The position numbers and the translations under genes were made by a program. DNA of 64,000 nt from JAPUEK01 sp963815355 (GTDB taxonomy: Bacteria; Pseudomonadota; Alphaproteobacteria; Rhodobacterales; Rhodobacteraceae): assembly GCA_963815355.1 (NCBI GenBank), contig CAWFGJ010000013.1, forward strand, positions 558,001-622,000. The letters run 5' to 3'. A model generated the notes under the pieces. That model saw nothing but the letters and a program-made list of their open reading frames with translations, had not been told where the DNA came from and searched no databases. Numbering within the stretch: the first letter of the stretch is position 1; each line of letters opens with the position of its first letter. Positions 15,683-23,465 of the stretch are shown here, in pieces.

Positions 15683-17077
15683 ATGACCCTTTCGACAAGC
15701 CCCTCCGGTTCGACGGTGACAGAGGCCGAAGAATTCCTTGCTGCTCACCCCGAGATCGAAGCATTTGACATCGTGCTCCACGATGCCAACGGGATTGGCC
15801 GAGGAAAGATTATTCGCCGGCATGAATTACTCGGGCTTTTCAAGAGCGGTCGGCATTTGCCTATTTCGATCCTTGGGCTTGATATCTGCGGTGAGGATGT
15901 GCACGAAACCGGCCTGATCTGGGACGAAGGCGATGGTGACCGTCGTGCTTGGCCAATCCCCGGCACATTGCGACCGATTCATAAATCAGCCCCAGCACGG
16001 GGCGAAGTGCTGATGAGCGTTTACGAATTTGACGGCAGCCCACAATCCTCTGACCCTCGCCACGCCATGCAGCGCCAAGTCGATGCGCTTGCAACCGAGG
16101 GGTTGCACCCGGCTGGGGCATTCGAATTGGAGTTTTTCCTGCTCGAAAACGAACGCGGTCCGGATGGCAAGATGGTTCCCGCGCGCGATGTGCTTGATGG
16201 ACGGTCAAATCGAAAGACGGACGTCTATTCCGTCGATCAATTGCACGGCATGTTGCCACTTTTTAACGACATTTACGCCGATGCGGCCAAAGCTGGAATC
16301 AAGGCCGAAACCCTGATTTCTGAATTCGCGCCTGGCCAGTATGAGCTGACGCTTCACTACCGCGAAGACGTCATGCGGGCTGCAGATGATCTGATGCGGC
16401 TGAAAAGAATGGTCCGCTACCACGCGCGGCAACACGGCGTGACGGCTTGTTTCATGGCGAAACCCAATGAAGACTACGCGGGCTCGGGGATGCATTTCCA
16501 CGTCTCGCTTCAAGATGCCGCTGGGCGTAACGTTTTGATGGAAAAGGAAGAGGGGCTATATTCTGACCTCATCCTCAACGCGATCGGTGGCTTGCGGGCG
16601 ACGATGGCGGAATCCATGCTGGTCTTTGCCCCACATGCCAATTCTTGGCGGCGGTTTGCCTCAAACTCTTATGCGCCTGTCAGTCCGACATGGGGCGTAA
16701 ACAACCGCTCTGTGGCATTGCGGATCCCGGCGGGCGATATCAAGGCGCGCCGGATCGAACATCGCCCGGCCGGAGTGGACGCCAACCCGTATCTTGTGGC
16801 AGCAACGGTTCTGGCGGGCGTACGCCACGGTCTGGCGGGCAAGATCGATCCGGGGCCCGAGACCACTGGCAACGGATATGCAGAAGCGGTTGACGCGCCG
16901 CCGATTCCAGTGGATTGGCGCTCTGCTATAGAGGCTGCAAAGGGGTCAGATTTTCTGAAGAACGCCTTGGGTGAGGACATGCACCGGACGTTTACGGCCA
17001 TAAAATCGGCCGAATATGCACGGGTGATGCGGACGGTTTCCGAAGTCGACTTTGATCTGTATCTGCACACTGTCTGA
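15683..17077 (+). CDS. Glutamine synthetase family protein, second and divergent paralogue
   Basis: 464 residues from ATG 15683. Its motifs are FDIVLHDANGIGRGKII, GAFELEFFLLE, SEFAPGQYELTLHYREDVMRA (glutamate site), YAGSGMHFHVSLQ, NSWRRFASNSYAPVSPTWG and IEHRPAGVDANPYLV. It differs clearly from the ligase at 1745-3127 in most motif wording, so the two belong to separate subgroups rather than a recent duplication. This subgroup resembles PuuA/gamma-glutamylpolyamine synthetase-like ligases. As last gene of the TetR-led operon it may glutamylate the amine made or used by the class III aminotransferase. The exact amine is unknown. Confidence 0.88.
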   Translation: MTLSTSPSGSTVTEAEEFLAAHPEIEAFDIVLHDANGIGRGKIIRRHELLGLFKSGRHLPISILGLDICGEDVHETGLIWDEGDGDRRAWPIPGTLRPIHKSAPARGEVLMSVYEFDGSPQSSDPRHAMQRQVDALATEGLHPAGAFELEFFLLENERGPDGKMVPARDVLDGRSNRKTDVYSVDQLHGMLPLFNDIYADAAKAGIKAETLISEFAPGQYELTLHYREDVMRAADDLMRLKRMVRYHARQHGVTACFMAKPNEDYAGSGMHFHVSLQDAAGRNVLMEKEEGLYSDLILNAIGGLRATMAESMLVFAPHANSWRRFASNSYAPVSPTWGVNNRSVALRIPAGDIKARRIEHRPAGVDANPYLVAATVLAGVRHGLAGKIDPGPETTGNGYAEAVDAPPIPVDWRSAIEAAKGSDFLKNALGEDMHRTFTAIKSAEYARVMRTVSEVDFDLYLHTV

Positions 17078-17191
17078 CAAGGTATGCTAGGACCAGAGCC
17101 GCCTGGGCCGAGCATTCGGATCGGACGGGGCGCTGGCCGTTTCTCGCTTCGCATTGGTCGCAAGTAATACCGAGTGGCACTTACCTACCGC

Positions 17192-17926
17192 TTATCCAGC
17201 CATTTGATGGCGGCAAGTCAGCGCACATGACGGGACTGCGCGGTTGATCGCAGACGCGATGATCGAATGCACGCGCGGGTCCAGTCCGAGCGGCGGCAGA
17301 ATACGGCCTTGGAATCCTGCGCTGTCGAGAGCCAGTGGGAGATCGACAGTTACATGCCCGCCCGCTGCGGCAAAATAGGGCAGACAAACCGACCTCGCCC
17401 CAAAGCCCGTCAGGTCAGCAAGCTTTGGGTCTTGATCAATAAAACCCGCTGCGACGCGCCCCACCCCCGCGCTAGCCACACGGCCAACAATTTTTAGGGC
17501 AATATCCGAAGGCACACGGCTTTTGAACGAACCATGCGCAGCAATGATGACTTCGGCGGTTTTCAGATCTTGCCCTTCCAGTGCTTCCAGCACCACCGCG
17601 ACAGCAAGGCTCTGCATTTCCTCCTCGCAACCCATCGGCTCCAAGACGGAAAAGTCTTTCGCCCCGACAGCGTGCAATCGGCTAGGGATATTGATCCGGG
17701 TGAACCAGCCACCTGCCATGAACATTGGAAAGATAAGTGCGCCGGACCCTAGCTCCAGAACGGTGCGCTCCATTTCGCCTGGCTCTGCCAAGGTCGCAGA
17801 ACGGACATCGCGACCCGGCAAAAGTGCCGCAACAGCCTGTGAAAATCGCGCCAGTTCTGCCGCAGCAGGCCCATTGTCTGACGGTTGGCCGTGCGCCACG
17901 ATCAAGACGGGAAAATCAGGTTTCAT
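17192..17926 (-). CDS. CbiX-type sirohydrochlorin chelatase
   Basis: 244 residues from ATG 17926. The chelatase fold is shown by FPVLIVAHGQPS near the start and a second half beginning AEVIIAAHGSFKSR, the duplicated half-domains of CbiX/SirB. Metal-binding His residues lie in VAHGQPS and in AAHGSFKSR. Members insert Co or Fe into sirohydrochlorin for cobalamin or siroheme. No other cobalamin gene is in the window. Its start overlaps the end of the short-chain dehydrogenase by 11 bases, so the two are cotranscribed. The chelated metal is uncertain. Confidence 0.8.
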   Translation of the reverse strand: MKPDFPVLIVAHGQPSDNGPAAAELARFSQAVAALLPGRDVRSATLAEPGEMERTVLELGSGALIFPMFMAGGWFTRINIPSRLHAVGAKDFSVLEPMGCEEEMQSLAVAVVLEALEGQDLKTAEVIIAAHGSFKSRVPSDIALKIVGRVASAGVGRVAAGFIDQDPKLADLTGFGARSVCLPYFAAAGGHVTVDLPLALDSAGFQGRILPPLGLDPRVHSIIASAINRAVPSCALTCRHQMAG

Positions 17927-18680
17927 AGGGCCAGTTCGCTTGACTGAAGGCGCCGCCGTCGACCCAGAGCGTCTGCCCGGTAACAAATGCTGCAGCTTCG
18001 GAGACAAGAAACAACAGCGGTCCAGTCAGATCCTCAGGCGTGCCAACCCTGCGCAAAGGCGTGACGCGCGCCCACGTCGCGGCATAGTCTCCTGCCTCCG
18101 AAGCAGTGCGCTCAGTGGCAATCGCACCAGGTGCGATACAGTTAACCCGGATATTGTGCGGACCAAGTTCTACTGCCGCAACCTTTGTGAACTGCTCGAT
18201 CCCGCCCTTTGACGCGGTGTAATCGACCAGCCTCGGGAAGGCCAATTTGTTGCAGCCGGACCCGAGGGTGATAATGGACCCGCCCTGCCCTGCCGCGATC
18301 ATCGCGCGGGCTGCCGCTTGCGTGTTCAGAAAGGTGCCCCGCAGGTTGGTGGCCATAACGCGGTCCCAATCTTCGACCGCCAGATCAATCAGCGGAGCCC
18401 ACGTCTGTATACCAGCGTTGTTGACCATGACCCGTGGTGCCGATCCGGCCCAAAGTGCGGCCTCCTTGTGAAACCGGGCAACCTCATCTGTTTGGCCCGC
18501 ATTACTTTCCCAAGCTCGCGCACGACGTCCAAGTCCCTCAACCTCGTCAACCAATTGTGCGGCAGCCTCGTGCTGCCCAAGGTGGGTGAAACCAAGATCG
18601 TAGCCTGCATCCGCTAGCGCGCGAACTAGGCTTCGCCCAATAGCGGAGGGTCCGGCTGTGACAAGAGCGAGCGGCGACAT
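17916..18680 (-). CDS. Short-chain dehydrogenase/reductase (SDR)
   Basis: 254 residues, a classical SDR. The TGxxxGxG region is degenerate, reading LVTAGPSAIGRSLV instead of the usual T-G-G motif. The structural NNAG is present in VMVNNAGIQTW, the catalytic Ser lies in IITLGSGCN, and the Tyr/Lys pair in VDYTASKGGIEQF. FVTGQTLWVDGGAF is the typical C-terminal signature. Substrate unknown. It overlaps the CbiX gene downstream by 11 bases. Coupling an SDR to a chelatase has no obvious metabolic logic and may be only transcriptional. Confidence 0.88.
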   Translation of the reverse strand: MSPLALVTAGPSAIGRSLVRALADAGYDLGFTHLGQHEAAAQLVDEVEGLGRRARAWESNAGQTDEVARFHKEAALWAGSAPRVMVNNAGIQTWAPLIDLAVEDWDRVMATNLRGTFLNTQAAARAMIAAGQGGSIITLGSGCNKLAFPRLVDYTASKGGIEQFTKVAAVELGPHNIRVNCIAPGAIATERTASEAGDYAATWARVTPLRRVGTPEDLTGPLLFLVSEAAAFVTGQTLWVDGGAFSQANWPYET

Positions 18681-18737
18681 GGCGTGTCCTTCAAGCGCAT
18701 AGGTGACGTCGTAGTTGTTTTATCACAGGCCGGACAG

Positions 18738-18758
18738 TTAGGGCTAAAGATGCCCTAA
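18738..18758. repeat. Inverted repeat between the SDR and dipeptidase genes
   Basis: TTAGGGC (18738-18744) and GCCCTAA (18752-18758) are perfect inverted arms around 7 bases. It lies just downstream of the dipeptidase stop and 57 bases upstream of the SDR start. There is no T-run after it on the minus strand, so it may be an operator for the SDR-CbiX pair or a weak terminator. Confidence 0.45.
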
Positions 18759-18765
18759 ATGCCAG

Positions 18766-19824
18766 TCACTGCCCCCAAGTACGATGCAGCAGTGCAAACC
18801 AATTCTCGTGGCTTAGCTTTTTGACAAGCGCGGGGCCAAAACCGTGGTCAAGCATCGCATGTTGAAGATGAGGCAAACCAGTAACATCACCGATGCCTTC
18901 GGGTAGAGTGGCGCCATCAAAATCCGAGCCGAATGCGACGTGATCCTCGCCAAGAAAGGTAAGGAGATGGTCCAGGTGCGCAAGCGTATCTTCCCAGCCC
19001 ATCTTTTCCGACTGCTTGCCGTCTTTGCGCAAGAATGATGTCGCAAAATTCAAACCTACGATTCCACCGCTGTCTCGGATCATAGCCAGTTGCCGGTTGG
19101 TCAAATTGCGCGACGACGCGGTAATTGCATGGGCATTGGAATGCGTCGCGACCAGCGGCGCATCTGAATGCCGGGCAACGTCATTGAAACCGGCTTCATT
19201 CAGGTGGCTTAGGTCGAGCATTATATTGAGTTCGTTGCACGCTTTGACCAAGCGCTTTCCGGCATCTGTTAGCCCGTCGCCCGTGTCCGGAGTGGCGGGG
19301 AAGGCAAAGGGTACGCCGTGACCAAAGACCGTTGGGCGTGACCAGACCGGGCCCAGCGAACGCAGGCCCATATCGTAAAAGAGATAGAGCGCATCAAGGT
19401 CGGGGCCAATCGCCTCGGCACCTTCCATATGCATAATGCCCGAAATCACGCCCCGCGACAGGCAGTCACGCAGCTCTGCCACGGTCGTGCAAACCTTGAA
19501 GTCGTGTGGCGCGGCACGCTCCATCCAGCGCAGATGCCCCGCCATCGCAAGGGCAATTGGTTGGGCGGTGCGTGCATCGATCAACTCTGGCAACGGCAAT
19601 CGGAAGGGCGGATTCTCCATGGCCGTCATGTAGTCGGGGGCATCATGGGCTTCGGGGGACGGGATATAAATAGCAAAGAACCCGCCCGCAAAGCCCCCCT
19701 TCCGCATACGAGGCAAGTCAAGATGACCCTTGCCTTCCCCCTCAAGCCAGATTTTCTCACGGCTCTCCGGTTCTTGCCAAAGACGGAGGAGAAAGTCGTT
19801 ATGGCCGTCAAATACGCGAAACAT
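18766..19824 (-). CDS. Membrane dipeptidase, peptidase family M19 (copy 1)
   Basis: 352 residues of the renal-dipeptidase/M19 family, zinc enzymes cleaving dipeptides. Metal and active-site motifs are FDGHNDFLLRL at residues 4-14 (HxD), IMHMEGAEAIG (bridging glutamate), LDLSHLNEAGF, VATHSNAHAI and FGSDFDGATLP. There is no signal peptide, so the product is cytoplasmic. It is the last gene of the row dipeptide transporter, then dipeptidase, on the minus strand, lying 39 bases after the second ATPase gene. It would hydrolyse imported dipeptides. It is clearly paralogous to the gene at 25204-26238. Confidence 0.92.
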   Translation of the reverse strand: MFRVFDGHNDFLLRLWQEPESREKIWLEGEGKGHLDLPRMRKGGFAGGFFAIYIPSPEAHDAPDYMTAMENPPFRLPLPELIDARTAQPIALAMAGHLRWMERAAPHDFKVCTTVAELRDCLSRGVISGIMHMEGAEAIGPDLDALYLFYDMGLRSLGPVWSRPTVFGHGVPFAFPATPDTGDGLTDAGKRLVKACNELNIMLDLSHLNEAGFNDVARHSDAPLVATHSNAHAITASSRNLTNRQLAMIRDSGGIVGLNFATSFLRKDGKQSEKMGWEDTLAHLDHLLTFLGEDHVAFGSDFDGATLPEGIGDVTGLPHLQHAMLDHGFGPALVKKLSHENWFALLHRTWGQ

Positions 19825-19863
19825 AATTGGCTCCGAATAGGGCAGGTAAGGTCCAACGGGTGG

Positions 19864-20622
19864 CTATTGTGCGAGCATCCGGTCGGCACTGGCCGCGAAG
19901 AGGCTACGGGCATAGTCGGTCTTCATTTCGGCAGCGGCAAGGGCGTCGCGGCTCAGTTCCTCAACTGCACGGCCATTTTGCATAACCAAGACTCGGTCAC
20001 ACATATAGTCGATAACCGCAAGATCATGTGAGACCATCAGGAACGTAAGCCCACGTTCGGACCGCAAACGATTGAGAAGGTTCAATGTTTCCGCTTGCAC
20101 AGACGCATCAAGTGCAGAGGTCGGCTCATCCAACAACAGGATTTGCGGCTGCAGCATCAAAGCGCGTGCGATGGCGACACGTTGACGCTGCCCCCCCGAC
20201 AACTGATGCGGAAAGCGAAAGCGAAATGCCGCGGGCAGGCCAACATCGTTTAAGGCCTGCATCACACGCGCATCTGGATTGCCAATGCCATGAATGGCCA
20301 AGGGTTCCGACAGCGTTCGATCTATGGTGTGTCGGGGATGCAAACTTGCGTAAGGGTCTTGAAACACCATCTGTACTTGTCGCGCGAAAGCAGCCGCGCG
20401 TGGGGCCACAATAGGCTTTCCGTCGATGCGAATAGACCCACCCGTAACAGGCGCCAGTCCGCAAATCGCGCGCAGGATTGTCGACTTTCCAGACCCGCTT
20501 TCCCCAACCAGACCAAAGCTTTCCTTTGCGTTCACCGAAAGTGAGACATTCTGCACCGCATGAACAAGTCTGCCCTTCGCATTAAACGTGACGGAAAGAT
20601 TATCAACTTCAATTAGCGCCAT
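19864..20622 (-). CDS. Peptide ABC transporter ATP-binding protein (DppF-like)
   Basis: 252 residues from ATG 20622. Walker A is GLVGESGSGKSTILRA, the ABC signature LSGGQRQRVAIARAL, Walker B LLLDEPTSALD and the switch histidine lies in MVSHDLAVI. It is shorter than many DppF proteins, lacking the long C-terminal oligopeptide extension. One base separates its start from the stop of the first ATPase, indicating cotranslation. It is one of two nucleotide-binding subunits that drive the dipeptide importer together with the permeases at 21451-23420. Confidence 0.93.
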   Translation of the reverse strand: MALIEVDNLSVTFNAKGRLVHAVQNVSLSVNAKESFGLVGESGSGKSTILRAICGLAPVTGGSIRIDGKPIVAPRAAAFARQVQMVFQDPYASLHPRHTIDRTLSEPLAIHGIGNPDARVMQALNDVGLPAAFRFRFPHQLSGGQRQRVAIARALMLQPQILLLDEPTSALDASVQAETLNLLNRLRSERGLTFLMVSHDLAVIDYMCDRVLVMQNGRAVEELSRDALAAAEMKTDYARSLFAASADRMLAQ

Positions 20623-20623
20623 C

Positions 20624-21454
20624 TCAGTTCGCCCATTCCGCAGTTCTATCCAACCCGGGCAGCGGAGTGCGCGGACCACCTATGCGGGGCAGGCAGTTCA
20701 ACAGGCCTTGCGTATAGGGATGTTTGGCCTGCATTAAATCTTTGGCAGCGAGTTCTTCGACCACGCGCCCCTTATACATCACAAGCACCCGGTCGCAAAA
20801 CCGAGCCACCAGTCGCAGGTCATGAGAAATGAAGATAAGCCCCATGCCTCGGTCACGGACCAGCGCATCCAGAATGGAAAGCACTTCGGCCTGAACGGTC
20901 ACGTCCAGCGCACTTGTCGGCTCATCCGCAATCAAAAGGTCTGGGTTTGGGATCAACATCATCGCAATCATCACGCGCTGGCCCATACCCCCTGAAAGTT
21001 CATGCGGATAAGCTTCCATGACCCGCTCGGGATCGCGGATTTGTACGGCGGCAAGGGCTTCGATCGCCTTTTCGCGGGCGTCCGGTTTGCTCATGCGATC
21101 GCGATGGCGCAAGCCTTCCGTCAATTGTGCGCCGATCCGCATGACCGGATTCAGCGAATATTTTGGGTCCTGCATGACCATTGCGATCCTTTGGCCCCGC
21201 AGAGTGCGCATCTCGGCTTCCGAAGCTCCGATCAGGTCAATGCCGTCAAAACGCATCTCGTCCGCCGTGATGTGGCCCGGGGGACGAATTAACCTTAAGA
21301 CAGAGCGCCCAGTCATTGTCTTGCCCGACCCACTTTCGCCCACGATGCCCAAACGCTCGCGACCAAGGGAAAAGGATACGCCGCGCACTGCCTCAACCAC
21401 GCCTGTTTCGGTGTCAAAGGTCACACGCAGATTTTTCACAGACAAAAGGGTCAT
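20624..21454 (-). CDS. Peptide ABC transporter ATP-binding protein (DppD-like)
   Basis: 276 residues. It contains Walker A GIVGESGSGKTMTGRS, the signature LSGGMGQRVMIAMML, Walker B LLIADEPTSALD, the H-loop IFISHDLRLV, and the OppD/F-type C-terminal segment AKHPYTQGLLNCLPRI. The last is characteristic of oligopeptide/dipeptide/nickel importers. The gene overlaps the permease gene by 4 bases, and this gene order (SBP, B, C, D, F) is the standard dpp/opp layout. The exact cargo is not defined by sequence, but flanking dipeptidases point to dipeptides. Confidence 0.93.
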   Translation of the reverse strand: MTLLSVKNLRVTFDTETGVVEAVRGVSFSLGRERLGIVGESGSGKTMTGRSVLRLIRPPGHITADEMRFDGIDLIGASEAEMRTLRGQRIAMVMQDPKYSLNPVMRIGAQLTEGLRHRDRMSKPDAREKAIEALAAVQIRDPERVMEAYPHELSGGMGQRVMIAMMLIPNPDLLIADEPTSALDVTVQAEVLSILDALVRDRGMGLIFISHDLRLVARFCDRVLVMYKGRVVEELAAKDLMQAKHPYTQGLLNCLPRIGGPRTPLPGLDRTAEWAN

Positions 21455-22356
21455 TTACCTGAACTCCGCGGGTCAAGCACATCGCGCAATCCGTCCCCCA
21501 AAAGGTTAAACCCCAAGGAGACGATGAAGATCGCAAGACCTGGCATGGTGGCGACCCACCACTGTTCAAAAAGATACTTTCGGCCAGCAGAAATCATCTG
21601 TCCCCACTCGGGCATCGGGGGTTGCACGCCAAGGCCAAGAAAGCCGAGGCCAGCCGCAATCAGGATCACGCCAGCCATATCCAACGTCGCCCGGATGATC
21701 ACAGAGGGCAGACACATCGGGATCACATGTCCAAGGATTATCCTTAGCGAAGGGGCCCCTTGAAGGCGTATCGCCGCGATGTAGTCCGAAGATCGCACAG
21801 TCAAAGTCTCGGCCCGGGCAACGCGCGCATAGGGTGACCAAGAGGTAATGGCGATCGCAAGGACCGCATTCTGGAACCCCGGCCCCAGCACTGCAACGAG
21901 TGCCAATGCAAGGATCAGTTTTGGAAAGGCTAGAAAAATGTCGGTGATCCGCATAAGGATCTCATCCGTCCAGCCGCCAAAATAGCCAGCAATGGTACCA
22001 ACCAACAAGCCAAAGACCGGTGCCGTCGCGGTGAAAAGGACAATGATTGTTAGTGTAATCCGACTGCCATAGATGATCCGGCTTAGGATATCGCGGCCAA
22101 AATCATCCGTTCCCAGCAAGTGCCCGGCGGATAACGGCGGCATCAACCGATTTTGCAGATCCTGGGTGATTGGGTCATGCGGAGCCAACAATGGCGCGAA
22201 AGCTGCGACAAGCAGCAACAAAACCGTAATCGACAGGCCTATGACCGCCAAATGGTTTCGACGCATCCGCAACCAACCCATATACGCTTGGCCCCAGCGG
22301 GCCTGCCGGCGGCTGGACGGGTTCGGGTCACGGAGCCAGAGGGTCAATGCGGTCAT
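21451..22356 (-). CDS. Peptide ABC transporter permease (DppC-like)
   Basis: 301 residues. There is an N-terminal OppC_N segment with one membrane helix (LAVIGLSITVLLLLVAAFAP), then LLGTDDFGRDILSRIIYGSR, the typical DppC periplasmic motif. BPD_transp_1 follows with further helices and the EAA loop AAIRLQGAPSLRIILGHVIP contacting the ATPase. It ends NLLGDGLRDVLDPR as most DppC proteins do. It overlaps both neighbours by 4 bases. Inner-membrane subunit of the dipeptide importer. Confidence 0.93.
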   Translation of the reverse strand: MTALTLWLRDPNPSSRRQARWGQAYMGWLRMRRNHLAVIGLSITVLLLLVAAFAPLLAPHDPITQDLQNRLMPPLSAGHLLGTDDFGRDILSRIIYGSRITLTIIVLFTATAPVFGLLVGTIAGYFGGWTDEILMRITDIFLAFPKLILALALVAVLGPGFQNAVLAIAITSWSPYARVARAETLTVRSSDYIAAIRLQGAPSLRIILGHVIPMCLPSVIIRATLDMAGVILIAAGLGFLGLGVQPPMPEWGQMISAGRKYLFEQWWVATMPGLAIFIVSLGFNLLGDGLRDVLDPRSSGK

Positions 22357-23420
22357 GTTCTGGCCCTCGGATCAACGAGCTTATAAAGCACATCGGACAG
22401 CAGGTTCAGACCGATATAGACCATACCCACCACCACTGTTCCGCCGAGTACCGCAGGCATGTCATTGGTCAGAAGCGACTGCGTGATGTAGCTGCCAATG
22501 CCCGGCCACGAGAAAATCGTTTCGGTCAGCACCGCCCCTTCAAGCAAATAGGCAAATGAAAGGGCAATCACGGTGATCAACGGAACCATCACATTGCGCA
22601 TCGCATGGACCCAGATTACGCGCCGCTCGGGCATGCCTTTGACGCGGGCCGTGGTTATGTATTCTTGGCCCAGTTCGTTCATCATAAAGCTGCGCGTCAT
22701 GCGGCTGATATATGCCATCGAAAGATAGGCCAGCAATCCGGCGGGCAGAATTATATGTGAAATCGCGTTAGCGAACATATCCCAACGGCCATTCAGCGCC
22801 GTGTCGACCAAAATCATGCCGGTATATTGTGTCAGCTCAAATTCCAGCTCCATGTCAAATCCAGCGTCCAGCCGCCCCGGGCCTCCCACCCAATCGAGCA
22901 CGCCGTAAAATAACAAAAGGCCCATGAGGCCCAGCCAGAAAACCGGCATCGAGTAACCCATCAGGCCCACAAGACGCACAATTTGATCTGAAATTGATCC
23001 GGGCTTTGTGGCCGCTAAAACCCCTGCGGGCACCCCAAGTGCAACCCCGATGAACGTCGCAAGCGTAGCCAGCTCAAGTGTCGCTGGAAAATAGCGCGCA
23101 ATTTCCTCGATGACCGGTTCCCGGCTGCGGATTGACAGACCAAAATCGCCCTGAGCGGCCTGCCAGACATATATCGCGAACTGCTTCCACATCGGTTCGT
23201 CGAGGCCTAGGCGGGTGCGTTCGGCGACAATCTGTGCCTCCGTCGCACGATCCCCGAGTATGGTCAAAACCGGGTCAATCGGCACCACACGGGCGATGAT
23301 GAATGTGACCAGCAGCAGGCCGATAAACGTGGCCAAAAGTGAAAAGGCCACCCCAGCCACCTTGCGGAGCGGATCGGGTAGCCAGACGGTGCGGGCGGGG
23401 TGGGTGGGGTTCTTCGACAT
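22353..23420 (-). CDS. Peptide ABC transporter permease (DppB-like)
   Basis: About 355 residues from ATG 23420. The N-terminal helix is followed by RVVPIDPVLTILGDRAT, the DppB pattern, then six membrane helices and the EAA loop TARVKGMPERRVIWVHAMRN. The start is uncertain. ATG 23420 comes directly after the T-run of a hairpin and lacks a Shine-Dalgarno sequence, and initiation at a codon somewhat further in is possible because the first 25 residues precede the first helix. Inner-membrane subunit pairing with DppC. Confidence 0.9.
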   Translation of the reverse strand: MSKNPTHPARTVWLPDPLRKVAGVAFSLLATFIGLLLVTFIIARVVPIDPVLTILGDRATEAQIVAERTRLGLDEPMWKQFAIYVWQAAQGDFGLSIRSREPVIEEIARYFPATLELATLATFIGVALGVPAGVLAATKPGSISDQIVRLVGLMGYSMPVFWLGLMGLLLFYGVLDWVGGPGRLDAGFDMELEFELTQYTGMILVDTALNGRWDMFANAISHIILPAGLLAYLSMAYISRMTRSFMMNELGQEYITTARVKGMPERRVIWVHAMRNVMVPLITVIALSFAYLLEGAVLTETIFSWPGIGSYITQSLLTNDMPAVLGGTVVVGMVYIGLNLLSDVLYKLVDPRART

Positions 23421-23430
23421 AAAAAGGTCA

Positions 23431-23459
23431 GACGGCGCGGCCAAGTTGGCCGCGCCGTC
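23431..23459 (-). terminator. Hairpin with T-run between binding-protein and permease genes
   Basis: On the minus strand a perfect 12-bp stem (GACGGCGCGGCC with GGCCGCGCCGTC, 5-base loop) begins 6 bases after the binding-protein stop and is followed by TGACCTTTTT. It has full intrinsic-terminator form inside the operon. It probably stabilises the binding-protein mRNA and lets only part of transcription into the permease genes, giving more binding protein than transporter. Confidence 0.8.
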
Positions 23460-23465
23460 CTGTGC

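Noticed and set aside
17083..17090. Second TetR operator at GGTATGCT after the second ligase
   Set aside because: Only a half site; the opposite arm is missing.
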